Shown here piece by piece: positions 9,260 to 17,561 of a stretch of DNA of 64,000 nt. Where the stretch lies: the NCBI RefSeq assembly GCF_013369335.1, contig NZ_SZQJ01000005.1:434001-498000 (forward strand). Reading direction: 5' to 3'. A program made the position numbers and the translations under genes. This DNA comes from Vibrio sp. JPW-9-11-11. Lineage in GTDB: Bacteria > Pseudomonadota > Gammaproteobacteria > Enterobacterales > Vibrionaceae. The notes beneath the pieces are model-generated. The model saw only the letters and a list, made by a program, of their open reading frames with translations, was not told the origin of the DNA and did no database searches. The first letter of the stretch is position 1; the number at the start of each line of letters is the position of its first letter.

Positions 9260-9362
9260 TACGTATTACTACGTAATCTTTCGGCCAGAAATTACCTTTC
9301 GGTGTTGTTATATCAACAAGTTATCAAGAAAAACAAAAAGAAGTCATCGCATAAAGTACGTA
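9260..9362. promoter_or_regulatory. TACGTA repeats upstream of the TRAP operon, candidate regulator sites
   Basis: The 6-bp palindrome TACGTA occurs at 9260-9265, again at 9270-9275 (10 bp apart, one helical turn), and once more at 9357-9362. Two CTTTCGG copies at 9278 and 9296 lie between them. They sit 140-245 bp upstream of the binding-protein start, a normal place for activator sites. Binding by the NarL-type regulator of this locus is inference only. Confidence 0.4.
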
Positions 9363-9440
9363 GTCATAAACGCGAGGCATTGTTGTGTATCTTTTAAAAC
9401 AAATGTGACAAAGATATTAATAATTGATTGGAGAAATGAA

Positions 9441-9464
9441 AAAGCCCTGACAGGTCAGGGCTTT
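9441..9464 (-). terminator. Terminator of the small winged-helix gene
   Basis: AAAGCCCTGAC and GTCAGGGCTTT form an 11-bp perfect stem around two bases, followed by TTTTTC on the minus strand. It lies about 40 bases after the stop of the gene ending at 9507. Confidence 0.85.
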
Positions 9465-9506
9465 CTGTCGCTGTTTTCACAGCAGTAATAGACAAGTTAG
9501 CGGCGC

Positions 9507-9881
9507 TTAAACGGCTTTGTAGATAACTTTGTTGCCGGCTAGTTGCTCTTTCACTACCAAGTTTTCTTCAAGTAGTTTTTTCAGAGCGCCCGTTGCCCAA
9601 GAAGCCGCTTTTGCATCTTCTTGGCCCGCTGCTAGGCCGATACCTTTCGGATTGATGCCGTCGGCTTGTTTCGCCACGATATCTAAAACTTGTTGCTGCT
9701 TAGGAGTCAGCGCGATGTTAGTTGATTTTACCGCTGCTACTACTTTTTCAGCTGCTGGCTTAGTCGCGATTTTTTTCTCAACCGCAGGCTTCGCTTTCTG
9801 TGTTGCTTCTACGTTTGCAACTGTCGCTTTAATGCGCTTTTGCAGTTTAAGCTGCACTTTACGCTTATGAGCAAGTCTCAT
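9507..9881 (-). CDS. Small basic protein with Lys/Ala-rich tail and winged-helix-like C-terminus
   Basis: A 124-residue protein in two parts. Residues 1-54 are very rich in Lys, Ala and Val (AHKRKVQLKLQKRIKA, then KPAVEKK and KPAAEK repeats). Residues 56-124 read like a small helix-turn-helix or winged helix (LTPKQQQVLDIVAKQ, then GALKKLLEENLVVKEQ and a GNKVIYKAV wing). ATG 9881 is chosen because GGAG lies nine bases before it; the reading frame extends upstream to 9971 but that part is Cys-rich and unlike the rest. A DNA-binding or nucleoid role is plausible but unproven. Confidence 0.7.
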   Translation of the reverse strand: MRLAHKRKVQLKLQKRIKATVANVEATQKAKPAVEKKIATKPAAEKVVAAVKSTNIALTPKQQQVLDIVAKQADGINPKGIGLAAGQEDAKAASWATGALKKLLEENLVVKEQLAGNKVIYKAV

Positions 9882-10101
9882 CGAGTATTTCTCCATTTCA
9901 CTGCATACGTAGCAGTGGTGAAAATTTGAAGCGCGATTTATAGCAAATTTTTGGCTGAATTTACAGGGCATCTGCGGCTTATTAGCACAAAAGTGCCCGA
10001 TATGCGGGTATCAGACTACAATTTAATCAGTATTGAAAGTGATCGATTCTTCGACTACTGATTATATAAACAGAGGTATTAAACTCATCGAGCCGCAACC
10101 T

Positions 10102-10782
10102 ATGCAAACCGTACACCTCACCAATCAGCCGTTTGTTTTTTCATCCATCACTGTGCGTTGGATGTCGGGGCTTTTAGTCATCGGTAGCCTGTTTCTGATG
10201 CTATATGCCCCAGGCTGGCAGCAAGCGCTGCTTACAATAGTTTCTGTTACTTGCCTTATTGGCTTTGGCTATCTGTTAATCCTAAAGAGCACGGTCAAGT
10301 TTACCCTGACCGCCACCCACTTCCAGCAACATTTGTTTAAAGGCGGATGGGTCGTTAAGTGGAGCAATATTCAACGTATTGGCATCTGCACCTATAACCA
10401 AGACGGTTGGCATCAGCCTATACCTTGGATAGGCATCAAACTTAAACACTACTCTCCTTATCTCAACAGCATTTGTCCGCGGATCGCGACTGAAATTTTA
10501 CTCAGCCAACGCGCACTGCTCTATTTAGGCGCGAGACAAAACAAGCAAGGGGCACAATTCGAAGATATCGTTCTCGATTCTTCAGTCTACACCAATGCAG
10601 AGGGCCAAGAGTTTAGAGGACTGCAAGCTATGCTCGCCAACAGAATGCGCTATCAAAGACGCTATTTTGACTACGACATTTTTATTGCCGCGCAAGATTT
10701 AGACCGTGAACCTGAAGAATTTGTTGGCCTCGCAAGGCGCTACCTCGCAGCAGCAGAGCCGGAACCTAGCGAGCCTGCTTAA
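10102..10782 (+). CDS. Membrane-anchored protein, probable DUF2982 family
   Basis: A protein of about 226 residues with two close membrane helices near the N-terminus (LLVIGSLFLMLY and LLTIVSVTCLIGFGYLLIL), followed by a PH-like cytoplasmic region (TLTATHFQQHLFKGGWVVKWSNI) and a basic/acidic C-terminal tail. It resembles the DUF2982 proteins of vibrios, whose function is unknown. The frame is open back to a TTG at 10033, but neither start has a good ribosome site; ATG 10102 is chosen because the protein there begins just before the first helix. Confidence 0.6.
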   Translation: MQTVHLTNQPFVFSSITVRWMSGLLVIGSLFLMLYAPGWQQALLTIVSVTCLIGFGYLLILKSTVKFTLTATHFQQHLFKGGWVVKWSNIQRIGICTYNQDGWHQPIPWIGIKLKHYSPYLNSICPRIATEILLSQRALLYLGARQNKQGAQFEDIVLDSSVYTNAEGQEFRGLQAMLANRMRYQRRYFDYDIFIAAQDLDREPEEFVGLARRYLAAAEPEPSEPA

Positions 10783-10786
10783 AATG

Positions 10787-10812
10787 AATACGGCCGCTCC
10801 TGCGGCCGTATT
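10787..10812. terminator. Shared hairpin between convergent genes
   Basis: AATACGGCCGC pairs perfectly with GCGGCCGTATT around TCCT. It lies between the convergent DUF2982-like and ycbL genes. A short T run (CATTTT) follows only on the minus strand. Confidence 0.65.
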
Positions 10813-10833
10813 GAACCAATAAGAAGTGTTCGG

Positions 10834-11490
10834 TTAGTAGAGTGGCATTTCGTCGGCGACAAACGGGTTACTCGCTCTTTCACGACCGAAGGTCGACTCA
10901 GGGCCATGCCCCGGCACAAAGCGTACATCATTCCCCAACGGCCAAAGTTTGGTTTTAATCGACGAAATAAGCGTATCAAAGTCCCCTTTAGGAAAGTCTG
11001 TGCGCCCCACCGAGCCGTTAAATAGAACATCTCCGACGAACGCTAGTTTCGCCTGTTGGCTAAATAGAACCACGTGACCAGGAGTATGACCAGGGGTGTG
11101 AATCACATCCAGCACTTGGTGACCAAAATGAACTTGATCGCCATCGTCAAGCCACTGATTTGGTTCAAACGCTTGCGTTAAGGGAAAGCCAAACATTTGG
11201 CTTTGCCCTTCTAGCCCCTGCAACCAAAAGTTGTCCGCTTTATGTGGCCCGACAATGTCAACCCCACCAAGCGTTTGTGCAAGTGGCTCGGTCCCACCGA
11301 CATGATCAAGGTGACCATGAGTTAGGACTAATTTCACCACTTTGACACCTAGCTCATTAATCAGTGCTGCCAGTTGCTTTACGTCACCACCTGGGTCTAC
11401 GACCACACCTTCCATCGTTTCATCACACCAAACGATCGAACAATTTTGAGAAAACGAAGTAACGGGTACTACTTGATATTTAAGCGACAT
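10834..11490 (-). CDS. ycbL: Metallo-beta-lactamase-fold hydrolase, YcbL/GloC type (glyoxalase II-like)
   Basis: A 218-residue cytoplasmic MBL-fold enzyme. The metal-binding signature THGHLDHVGG is complete, followed by HTPGHTPGHVV, GDVLF and VPGHGPES, which supply the remaining ligands for two metals. Its E. coli relative GloC (YcbL) is a type II glyoxalase acting on S-D-lactoylglutathione. AAGG lies seven bases before ATG 11490. It is the last member of the ycbB-ycbK-ycbL order known from enterobacteria, here with a 66-base gap after ycbK. Confidence 0.85.
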   Translation of the reverse strand: MSLKYQVVPVTSFSQNCSIVWCDETMEGVVVDPGGDVKQLAALINELGVKVVKLVLTHGHLDHVGGTEPLAQTLGGVDIVGPHKADNFWLQGLEGQSQMFGFPLTQAFEPNQWLDDGDQVHFGHQVLDVIHTPGHTPGHVVLFSQQAKLAFVGDVLFNGSVGRTDFPKGDFDTLISSIKTKLWPLGNDVRFVPGHGPESTFGRERASNPFVADEMPLY

Positions 11491-11556
11491 AGGTAAACCT
11501 TGATATAGTTCTGAACTGGCAGAACTATGACATTTGCAGGCCGATTTGACAACTGA

Positions 11557-12099
11557 CTACGCCCAGTAGCGAACAGGGCCTGTATCGATATGAACAAAGT
11601 TACTCCGTGGGTAATAACCCACACCACCAAGTTTGAGCTCACGCGTTACGTCTTTCACCCGCTTGAGCTCAACGCCATCGAGGCGAAAGTCTATCGCTTG
11701 CCCTAGCATATGATAACTTTTCTTAGCGACACCACTAGAACGACTGCGCAGGGCTTCGTTCGTTGCAGGGGAGCGATAGCCTGAAATGATTTGTACTTCG
11801 GCTTCAACGCCGAGTTCGGCCTGGATCAAGCTAATGTGGTCAAAAAGACGCTTGTCCATCGGGTGAACCTCGTTGCGTCTAAAATCGCGGCACAAATGGT
11901 TGATACGACGCAGCTCACGCGACACATACTGCGCGCCATCAAAATAACAGGTTTCTAATGCTTCTTGAGTATGCAAGTTGGTTAAAGCAAGGGAACGCGG
12001 CGGTTCTGGGTAAGAAGCCAATGCGATACTCGGCGTACAACTTGCTATGACTATGCCGCTTGCGGATAGTTTTAAGAAATCTCGTCGGGATAACGCCAC
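11557..12099 (-). CDS. mepK: Twin-arginine-exported murein endopeptidase, YcbK/MepK family
   Basis: A 180-residue protein with an N-terminal Tat signal (SRRDFLKLSASG, then a hydrophobic stretch ending near ALAS). The mature domain is of the DUF882/M15 type with zinc ligands in SYHMLGQAIDFRL and NFVHIDTG. E. coli MepK cleaves the 3-3 mDAP-mDAP cross-links made by L,D-transpeptidases, which fits its place next to the transpeptidase gene. The start codon is GTG at 12099, with AGGTAAAAG as ribosome site. Folding before export is implied by the Tat motif. Confidence 0.87.
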   Translation of the reverse strand: MALSRRDFLKLSASGIVIASCTPSIALASYPEPPRSLALTNLHTQEALETCYFDGAQYVSRELRRINHLCRDFRRNEVHPMDKRLFDHISLIQAELGVEAEVQIISGYRSPATNEALRSRSSGVAKKSYHMLGQAIDFRLDGVELKRVKDVTRELKLGGVGYYPRSNFVHIDTGPVRYWA

Positions 12100-12284
12100 A
12101 ATCTTTTACCTTCACTATGTTGAGTTGCCAAACCTATTCGGCAGGCGACACTACCGAACTCTCAAGTGAAGTGCAAATGCATAAAACGTGCTCAAAGCTG
12201 CGTCAATTGTGGTTGTATCTACTTAGTTATTGAACCTCAAAGAAAAATAGACTGGTACATGACTAAGTCAATATTCTGTTAATC

Positions 12285-13838
12285 CTATCCTTTTGTGTAA
12301 CCAAATCTATCGAAGCGGTAAATATCTTCCCGGTAATGGACTGCCCCCCCTTCAAACCATGCCGTTTGATAAATAATGTGAACAGGAATGCGGCTTTTAA
12401 GTGGGATGGATTGGTTGGGTAACGGTTCTGATTGCGTCGACGATTCGATTTGCAACCCTTGGGACTCCAACAGCAGATTGGCAAACACATCCGCATTTTC
12501 AACCCGGATGCAGCCGGAACTGAACGCTCGTTGATTTTGAGCAAACAGATTTTTACTCGGTGTATCGTGTAGGTATATAGCCCGTCGGTTCGGTGTGTTG
12601 AATTTATACAAGCCCAACGCATTGGCGTTGCCTGACAACTGGGTCATTCGGTAGGGAAATGCGCTCGGTTTAAGGTTATCCCAATCAATATCGCTTGGAT
12701 CTATCACCACATCCGAGCCCCATTTGGGGATAATTTGAATATTGTGTTTAGTCAAATACTGCTTGTCTTGCTGCACTTTGGGGATGATGTCTTCCACCAT
12801 GATCTTCCATGGCACATTCCAAGTCGGGTTGAGGATCAAGGAGTCCAACTTGGTATTCATCACTGGAGTGGGACGCGCTTTCTTGCCAACCACAACTTTG
12901 GAATGAAACACTTCTTGGCCAGATGACCAATACTTCATTTGGAAGCTTGGCACGTTAACCACAATAATCGTATCGCGCTGTGTCGGCCAGTAGCGCATGC
13001 GCTCGGCATTGATAGCCAGCGTCGCCAGACGTCTTTCAATCGGCACATTGAGCCATCTCACCGTATCAGGGCCAATAATACCATCGGCTTCAAGCCCATG
13101 TAGTTCTTGAAACTGTTGGATTGCCGCAAATAAAGATTGGTCATACCAACTGACATCTTTACGGACTTCAAATAGGCCAACATCCACCATAGCAAGGCGC
13201 TGGAGCAACACATCTCTGTCATTGAGCTTATCCCCAACTCGCTTTAAGCCCTGCTGACGATAAGTGGCAATGTCGAGTTTTTGATACTTAATCAGGTGTA
13301 AATAGGTATCGACAAGTTTTTGATATTCTCGGTTGTCGGGGGTATAGGCATCAATAAGCTCACCCAGTTGCTGCTGGGCGATGGCTCGATGCATAGCGAT
13401 AAGTGCACTATTTGGTGGCAGAGGTAAAGAGCGGTTAAGCTTAGTTTGAAAAAACCAGCGCTGCCCTTGAACCTTGGCTTGCTCCGCATAGCTGAGATAG
13501 AGCAATAGCGTATCGGTGGCGAGGATGTCGTATTCATACCAACGATTGCTTTTTCGATAAAACTGAAGGTAACTCAGTTGACGTGAGAACAGCGGGCTAA
13601 AGCCCGCATGTTGAATGACTTCCAACTGAAATTCGAGCTTGCTGCTCTGCTGTAAATCAAACCAGATCATCTGGGTATTGTTGTTACGATAGATATCCTC
13701 AACCACAGCCGGATACTGCAACAGTTTTGTAAGCTGACTATCACTCTCAAGCCAGCCAATTTGGTTGAAGTACTGCCCCGAAAGCGCCCCGGTTGGTACT
13801 AAGCACAATACCAACAGCCAGCAAGTCCATTTCTGCAT
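12285..13838 (-). CDS. ldtD: L,D-transpeptidase, YcbB/LdtD family
   Basis: A periplasmic protein of about 517 residues with signal peptide MQKWTCWLLVLCLVPTGALS. A long N-terminal region is followed by a peptidoglycan-binding domain (LFAAIQQFQELHGLEADGIIG in part) and the YkuD catalytic domain with HDTPSK and the active-site SSGCIRVEN containing the nucleophilic Cys. Such enzymes form 3-3 peptidoglycan cross-links. ATG 13838 is used because GGAG lies eight bases upstream; the frame extends to 13862. It precedes mepK, whose product class removes the same cross-links, so the pair can remodel the wall together. Confidence 0.88.
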   Translation of the reverse strand: MQKWTCWLLVLCLVPTGALSGQYFNQIGWLESDSQLTKLLQYPAVVEDIYRNNNTQMIWFDLQQSSKLEFQLEVIQHAGFSPLFSRQLSYLQFYRKSNRWYEYDILATDTLLLYLSYAEQAKVQGQRWFFQTKLNRSLPLPPNSALIAMHRAIAQQQLGELIDAYTPDNREYQKLVDTYLHLIKYQKLDIATYRQQGLKRVGDKLNDRDVLLQRLAMVDVGLFEVRKDVSWYDQSLFAAIQQFQELHGLEADGIIGPDTVRWLNVPIERRLATLAINAERMRYWPTQRDTIIVVNVPSFQMKYWSSGQEVFHSKVVVGKKARPTPVMNTKLDSLILNPTWNVPWKIMVEDIIPKVQQDKQYLTKHNIQIIPKWGSDVVIDPSDIDWDNLKPSAFPYRMTQLSGNANALGLYKFNTPNRRAIYLHDTPSKNLFAQNQRAFSSGCIRVENADVFANLLLESQGLQIESSTQSEPLPNQSIPLKSRIPVHIIYQTAWFEGGAVHYREDIYRFDRFGYTKG

Positions 13839-13943
13839 CAATTCGTCTCCACCACGTCCCATCTATGAGTATGGCAGAGATGAATGACGCCGATGTGACG
13901 ACTTTCTAAGAGTTTAAACCGTGTCTAAGTTTTTCTATCGATA

Positions 13944-15020
13944 TTAAGCAATTACCGACCAGTGATTATCCCATTGAATCCCAGACTGATGGGTTTGTTT
14001 CTGGTCTGGGGAGCGTTGTGACACCACTTGCCCTGCGCCAGAGCTCACTTTAAACGTATCACCTTGCACAACAACACCGGACGCATCAGGCAATGGGGCA
14101 AGTTCAACCAGTTTTAGCGTTTGCTTAGACCAAATACCATAGCAGTTACCTCGAGGAGAGGTGGCTAAAATCCACTGATCGGTCGCCGCAATACTAGCGA
14201 TATAGTGATTGAAACGAGCCCATTGCTCGGGTTCAGCTTGCAAAGAGAGCAACTCAGCACCCGCGGTATGCATAGCCAACAACGCGGGGTACTCGTCGGG
14301 CTCACCCCGATATTGTTGGCCACATAACACGGTGTCTGCGCCGTCATGAGCGAGGTGGCGAATACTCAGTTTGTGGTCGCCCAAGCCCACTTGTTCGATT
14401 AACTCACCGTTGCGATTTAAGTAGCTCAAGCTCGGCTTCATTGTGTCTAGGTTAAGCGGCGCTCGACCATCAGTATGAACACCACCTACGCCGATCACGA
14501 GCTTGTCATCTGGCATCACGATAACCTCGTGGGGGCCAATGCCAAAGCCACTAAACTCAGCGACTTTGTCATACCCCGCCAACACATCGTACACCCCGAT
14601 AATACCGCGACTAGTAGAGGCCTCTCCCTCCGTAGCGTAGAGCCATTGCCCATCATTCGAATAGACGCCATGCCCGTAATAATGTCGGTTGTGATCGGCA
14701 CTGCGTAACTTAACCGATTCGCCGCTGCGGTAGTCAAACACCTGAAAGTAACGACCGGGACGACGAGCAAATGCCACGGCGTGCCCTAAGGCGGCATGAC
14801 TGGCCACGCCATGCCCGCGCTCTGGTAACGGTATTGTCCTCAGTGGCTGACCGTTTTGGTCTGCCACCACAGCGTTAAAGTGATCGCGCCCCGAGATAGA
14901 GCAGCCGATCAAGGCGGGCTTCGCGACACTTGAAGTCCTGCTCACGCAAGCGGATAACGGATAAGCTGCACCAAGTAGTGCGGCTTTAAGTAATGAACGT
15001 CGGGTATTATCAGTCACCAT
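13944..15020 (-). CDS. DUF1513 protein, probable exported beta-propeller (iron locus)
   Basis: A 358-residue protein with a Tat-like start (TRRSLLKAALLG) and a lipobox-like LSAC, so it is probably exported and possibly lipid-anchored. The body shows repeated blade-like patterns (GHGVYSNDGQWLYATE, GPHEVIVMPDDKLVIGVGG) typical of the COG3490/DUF1513 family, function unknown. Its start overlaps the imelysin stop upstream by 11 bases, so it is translationally coupled to the iron-linked operon and is its last gene. A propeller could bind or present a metal complex, but that is inference. Confidence 0.82.
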   Translation of the reverse strand: MVTDNTRRSLLKAALLGAAYPLSACVSRTSSVAKPALIGCSISGRDHFNAVVADQNGQPLRTIPLPERGHGVASHAALGHAVAFARRPGRYFQVFDYRSGESVKLRSADHNRHYYGHGVYSNDGQWLYATEGEASTSRGIIGVYDVLAGYDKVAEFSGFGIGPHEVIVMPDDKLVIGVGGVHTDGRAPLNLDTMKPSLSYLNRNGELIEQVGLGDHKLSIRHLAHDGADTVLCGQQYRGEPDEYPALLAMHTAGAELLSLQAEPEQWARFNHYIASIAATDQWILATSPRGNCYGIWSKQTLKLVELAPLPDASGVVVQGDTFKVSSGAGQVVSQRSPDQKQTHQSGIQWDNHWSVIA

Positions 15021-16041
15021 CAGTTGCGTTAAATCCTATGACGACACCTAATTCAATCGCGACCTCTTCATGGATGAGGTATTTCAGTTGTTCTAGCTTG
15101 TTATACTGCGCATAGGCATATTGATAACCTTGCTTAGTTTGCAACAACTCAAATAGGCTTTTATCGCGCGGCCAAGTTTCTATCGCCATCGCAAATTGGT
15201 TGACGATACGATCTGCTAGTGCGGCTTTGTCCATATCACGTAACATGGCGTCTAGCCCCGCTCCTCGCGCCAAGTAAAGCGTCTGCATCGAGACTAAGTT
15301 TGCATACAAATTCTGCATCGAAGTCTGTGAGCGCCAAGACTCTGAAAAGTAAGGGCGTGGATGACCAAAATTAGCCAGAGGACGACTCATTTTCTTCATG
15401 CTGTACTCAAGTTGATTGGACAGCAGTGCGATGTACTCCGACTGCCACTGTTTCGCATCCAACTGAGTCCAGGGATTGAGCTGCCATGCTTGTAAAATTA
15501 GCGCCGCGTTGTGTTGAATATTGTCACTAATCGCCATTGCCGTCTGACAGGTGGTCGCTGAAGTCGCAAGATCAGACTTATTGTCATAAAGCAACCATTC
15601 CACTGCTCCAAGGCCTTGCACCGTTACACTTTGCGCCGCTATTTGCGCCTGTGTCCAACTCTGTTCGGTTGCGATCAGGCGTTGCATTTTGCGCCCGGTG
15701 GTATTTTTTTTATCAGGCCAGAACTGCATATTCCAACTTTGCGCCAGTGCCGCCTGTGGACCGCGTTCTTGACCTTGTAATGCCATCCAGCTTTGCATCG
15801 TTTTCCGCCACTGTTGCTTGACAGTATCGACATCAACAGACCGCTGACAATACTTCGACATGACCTGTGACAAGCTGGTTGCTTGGGTGTTTAAAAGCCC
15901 TGCAAATTCTGTCTCTACTTCATAAACCTTTTGGCTGATATGGTTGGTATTCTCAAACACTAACCGTTCATCGCTTGACGTTTGACAGCCAAACAAGGCA
16001 AGAGTCAGTAGAGCCCCGGTTGAGATACGTTTTGTTTTCAT
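15010..16041 (-). CDS. Imelysin-family lipoprotein (second imelysin of the locus)
   Basis: A 343-residue lipoprotein: signal MKTKRISTGALLTLALF ends in a lipobox (LFGC) with Cys19. The rest is helical and matches the imelysin (M75) fold by the conserved WPLD-like and WNMQFWPD segments. Where imelysins carry GxHxxE, this one reads GLGAVE at 143-148, so the His is replaced by Gly. The gene starts 8 bases after the di-haem oxidoreductase stop. Imelysins are linked to periplasmic iron uptake; this variant may have lost metal binding at that site or use other residues. Confidence 0.82.
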   Translation of the reverse strand: MKTKRISTGALLTLALFGCQTSSDERLVFENTNHISQKVYEVETEFAGLLNTQATSLSQVMSKYCQRSVDVDTVKQQWRKTMQSWMALQGQERGPQAALAQSWNMQFWPDKKNTTGRKMQRLIATEQSWTQAQIAAQSVTVQGLGAVEWLLYDNKSDLATSATTCQTAMAISDNIQHNAALILQAWQLNPWTQLDAKQWQSEYIALLSNQLEYSMKKMSRPLANFGHPRPYFSESWRSQTSMQNLYANLVSMQTLYLARGAGLDAMLRDMDKAALADRIVNQFAMAIETWPRDKSLFELLQTKQGYQYAYAQYNKLEQLKYLIHEEVAIELGVVIGFNATDGD

Positions 16042-16049
16042 GTCATACC

Positions 16050-17444
16050 CTATAGAGAGTTGAGAAAAGCGATTAACGCTTCACGCTCTTTTTGATTAAA
16101 TGTTAACACTTTCTTTTGAGCAGCTTGCGCCTCACCGCCGTGCCACAACACCGCTTCCATTAAGTTGCGCGCTCGGCCATCATGCAAAAAGTAACTGTGG
16201 CCATTCACCTCTTCGGTATAGCCAATCCCCCAAAGAGGCGCAGTCCGCCACTCTTGTCCATTGGCGAGGTATTCAGGGCGATTGTCTGCCAACCCTGGTC
16301 CCATATCATGCAATAACAGGTCGGTGTAGGGGTGAATCGTCTGCTCAGAGAGTGCGGGCAGCCCTTCGCGCTTCGCCGTTTTCACTATCGGCTTATGGCA
16401 ACTGTCACATCCGGCTTTGGCAAACAAGCGTTGACCTAACTGGACTTGTGGATCTTGGGTTTTTCGCCGCATTGGTACCGCTAAATGCTGCGAGTAGAAC
16501 TCGACAAACGTTAAAATATTATCGCTTACTTCCACATCGCCGCCGTCTGGCATATCAGCACAAATCGATTGTTTAGCGGTACAGTTTTCGTGAGGAAATA
16601 ACTGACTCGTTAATCCGACATCACCGTTAAACGCGGCAGCATTTTGCTGCATTAAGTTTGGTTGACCAGCCTTCCAGCCAAAACGCCCCAGTGCAAAGTC
16701 GCCAGAGCGAACATCCCACACTCGATTGACTTTCCCTGAGATACCATCGCCATCGTTGTCATTTTCATCGGCCCAAGCCAGTAGCGTTTCATCGGCGATC
16801 GTTTCTAATAAGCCCAGACCGATCATTGGCGGTGCAACGCGTGCTGACATCTGGGTTTCAGGATGCATTGGGCCATAGCCCAAGTTGGTAATCCGAACTT
16901 CAGGTTTTCGCAACGTAACTTGTGTACCGTCGGTAAAGGTCACTGGAACTGGCGTATAATGGATATTTATCTTGCCCTCTGGTGTTTGGTCTTGCAGGGC
17001 AAAATCTTGCAACTGACCACCATAAGTCGGTTCAGGGATGACGCCATCTTTAATGAAGGCTTTTTTTTGTTCTGCGGTCATCGCCGGAATACTCAGCCTA
17101 ACCAACATAGAAACCGCGTGTAAATCGCCTTTTTCTGGAGGGTGCCCTCGCCCATCTTTGATATGGCAGTTTTGACAGCCGTTGGTATTAAACAGAGGGC
17201 CTAGACCATCTCGAGCATCGGTTGATGCGGGCGCTTGAACCCAAGGATTACGAAAAAAACTATTGCCGACACTAAAGTCGAGGCGCTTTGACATCGGCAA
17301 ATTTGCCGCGGGCAAAGAGTAAGCGTTGGCTCCCTGCTTTTGCACAGAGGTGTCGCCACCTGATTTAACGTCATACGCGACACTAGGGTTACTTACACCT
17401 AGAGCAAAACAAAGAACAGCTACGGGTTTGATAAAAGACTGCAT
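16050..17444 (-). CDS. Di-haem c oxidoreductase (DUF1111, COG3488)
   Basis: A 464-residue periplasmic cytochrome with signal peptide MQSFIKPVAVLCFALGVSNP and cleavage near SVA. Two c-type haem sites are present: CQNCH at 90-94 and CDSCH in the C-terminal third. The family (DUF1111, called thiol oxidoreductase in some databases) resembles MauG/cytochrome c peroxidases; its substrate is unknown. ATG 17444 is used rather than TTG 17477. A Fur-like box lies about 40 bases upstream. The two following genes are packed behind it (8-base gap, then 11-base overlap), so iron-regulated co-expression is likely. Oxidation or reduction of iron during uptake is a reasonable guess. Confidence 0.87.
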   Translation of the reverse strand: MQSFIKPVAVLCFALGVSNPSVAYDVKSGGDTSVQKQGANAYSLPAANLPMSKRLDFSVGNSFFRNPWVQAPASTDARDGLGPLFNTNGCQNCHIKDGRGHPPEKGDLHAVSMLVRLSIPAMTAEQKKAFIKDGVIPEPTYGGQLQDFALQDQTPEGKINIHYTPVPVTFTDGTQVTLRKPEVRITNLGYGPMHPETQMSARVAPPMIGLGLLETIADETLLAWADENDNDGDGISGKVNRVWDVRSGDFALGRFGWKAGQPNLMQQNAAAFNGDVGLTSQLFPHENCTAKQSICADMPDGGDVEVSDNILTFVEFYSQHLAVPMRRKTQDPQVQLGQRLFAKAGCDSCHKPIVKTAKREGLPALSEQTIHPYTDLLLHDMGPGLADNRPEYLANGQEWRTAPLWGIGYTEEVNGHSYFLHDGRARNLMEAVLWHGGEAQAAQKKVLTFNQKEREALIAFLNSL

Positions 17445-17483
17445 GCGATGGCTCACTAAACGGCAGAAACCGTACAACTTAAA

Positions 17484-17498
17484 TGGTAATTATTCTCA
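17484..17498 (-). promoter_or_regulatory. Fur-box-like site before the di-haem oxidoreductase gene
   Basis: On the minus strand the 15 bases read TGAGAATAATTACCA, matching the 7-1-7 Fur consensus TGATAATnATTATCA at 12 of 14 defined positions. It lies 40-54 bases before ATG 17444, where a bound repressor would block the start region. The score was counted by eye. Confidence 0.65.
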
Positions 17499-17518
17499 AA
17501 TACTTACAGATAAAAACA

Positions 17519-17544
17519 GCAAAGGGCTCCAATGAGCCCTTTGC
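17519..17544 (-). terminator. Terminator of the IrpA-like imelysin gene
   Basis: GCAAAGGGCTC pairs with GAGCCCTTTGC around CAAT, with TGTTTTTA following on the minus strand. It separates the periplasmic imelysin gene from the di-haem/imelysin/DUF1513 operon, which therefore needs its own promoter and Fur site. Confidence 0.85.
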
Positions 17545-17561
17545 GTACTATTGATTCTCGA

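Noticed and set aside
9400..9420. CRP site near the TRAP operon
   Set aside because: Only a TGTGA half-site is seen without a matching TCACA at the correct spacing.
17445..17477. Upstream TTG start of the di-haem oxidoreductase
   Set aside because: It would add 11 residues before a good signal peptide, begin next to the Fur-like box, and has no ribosome site.
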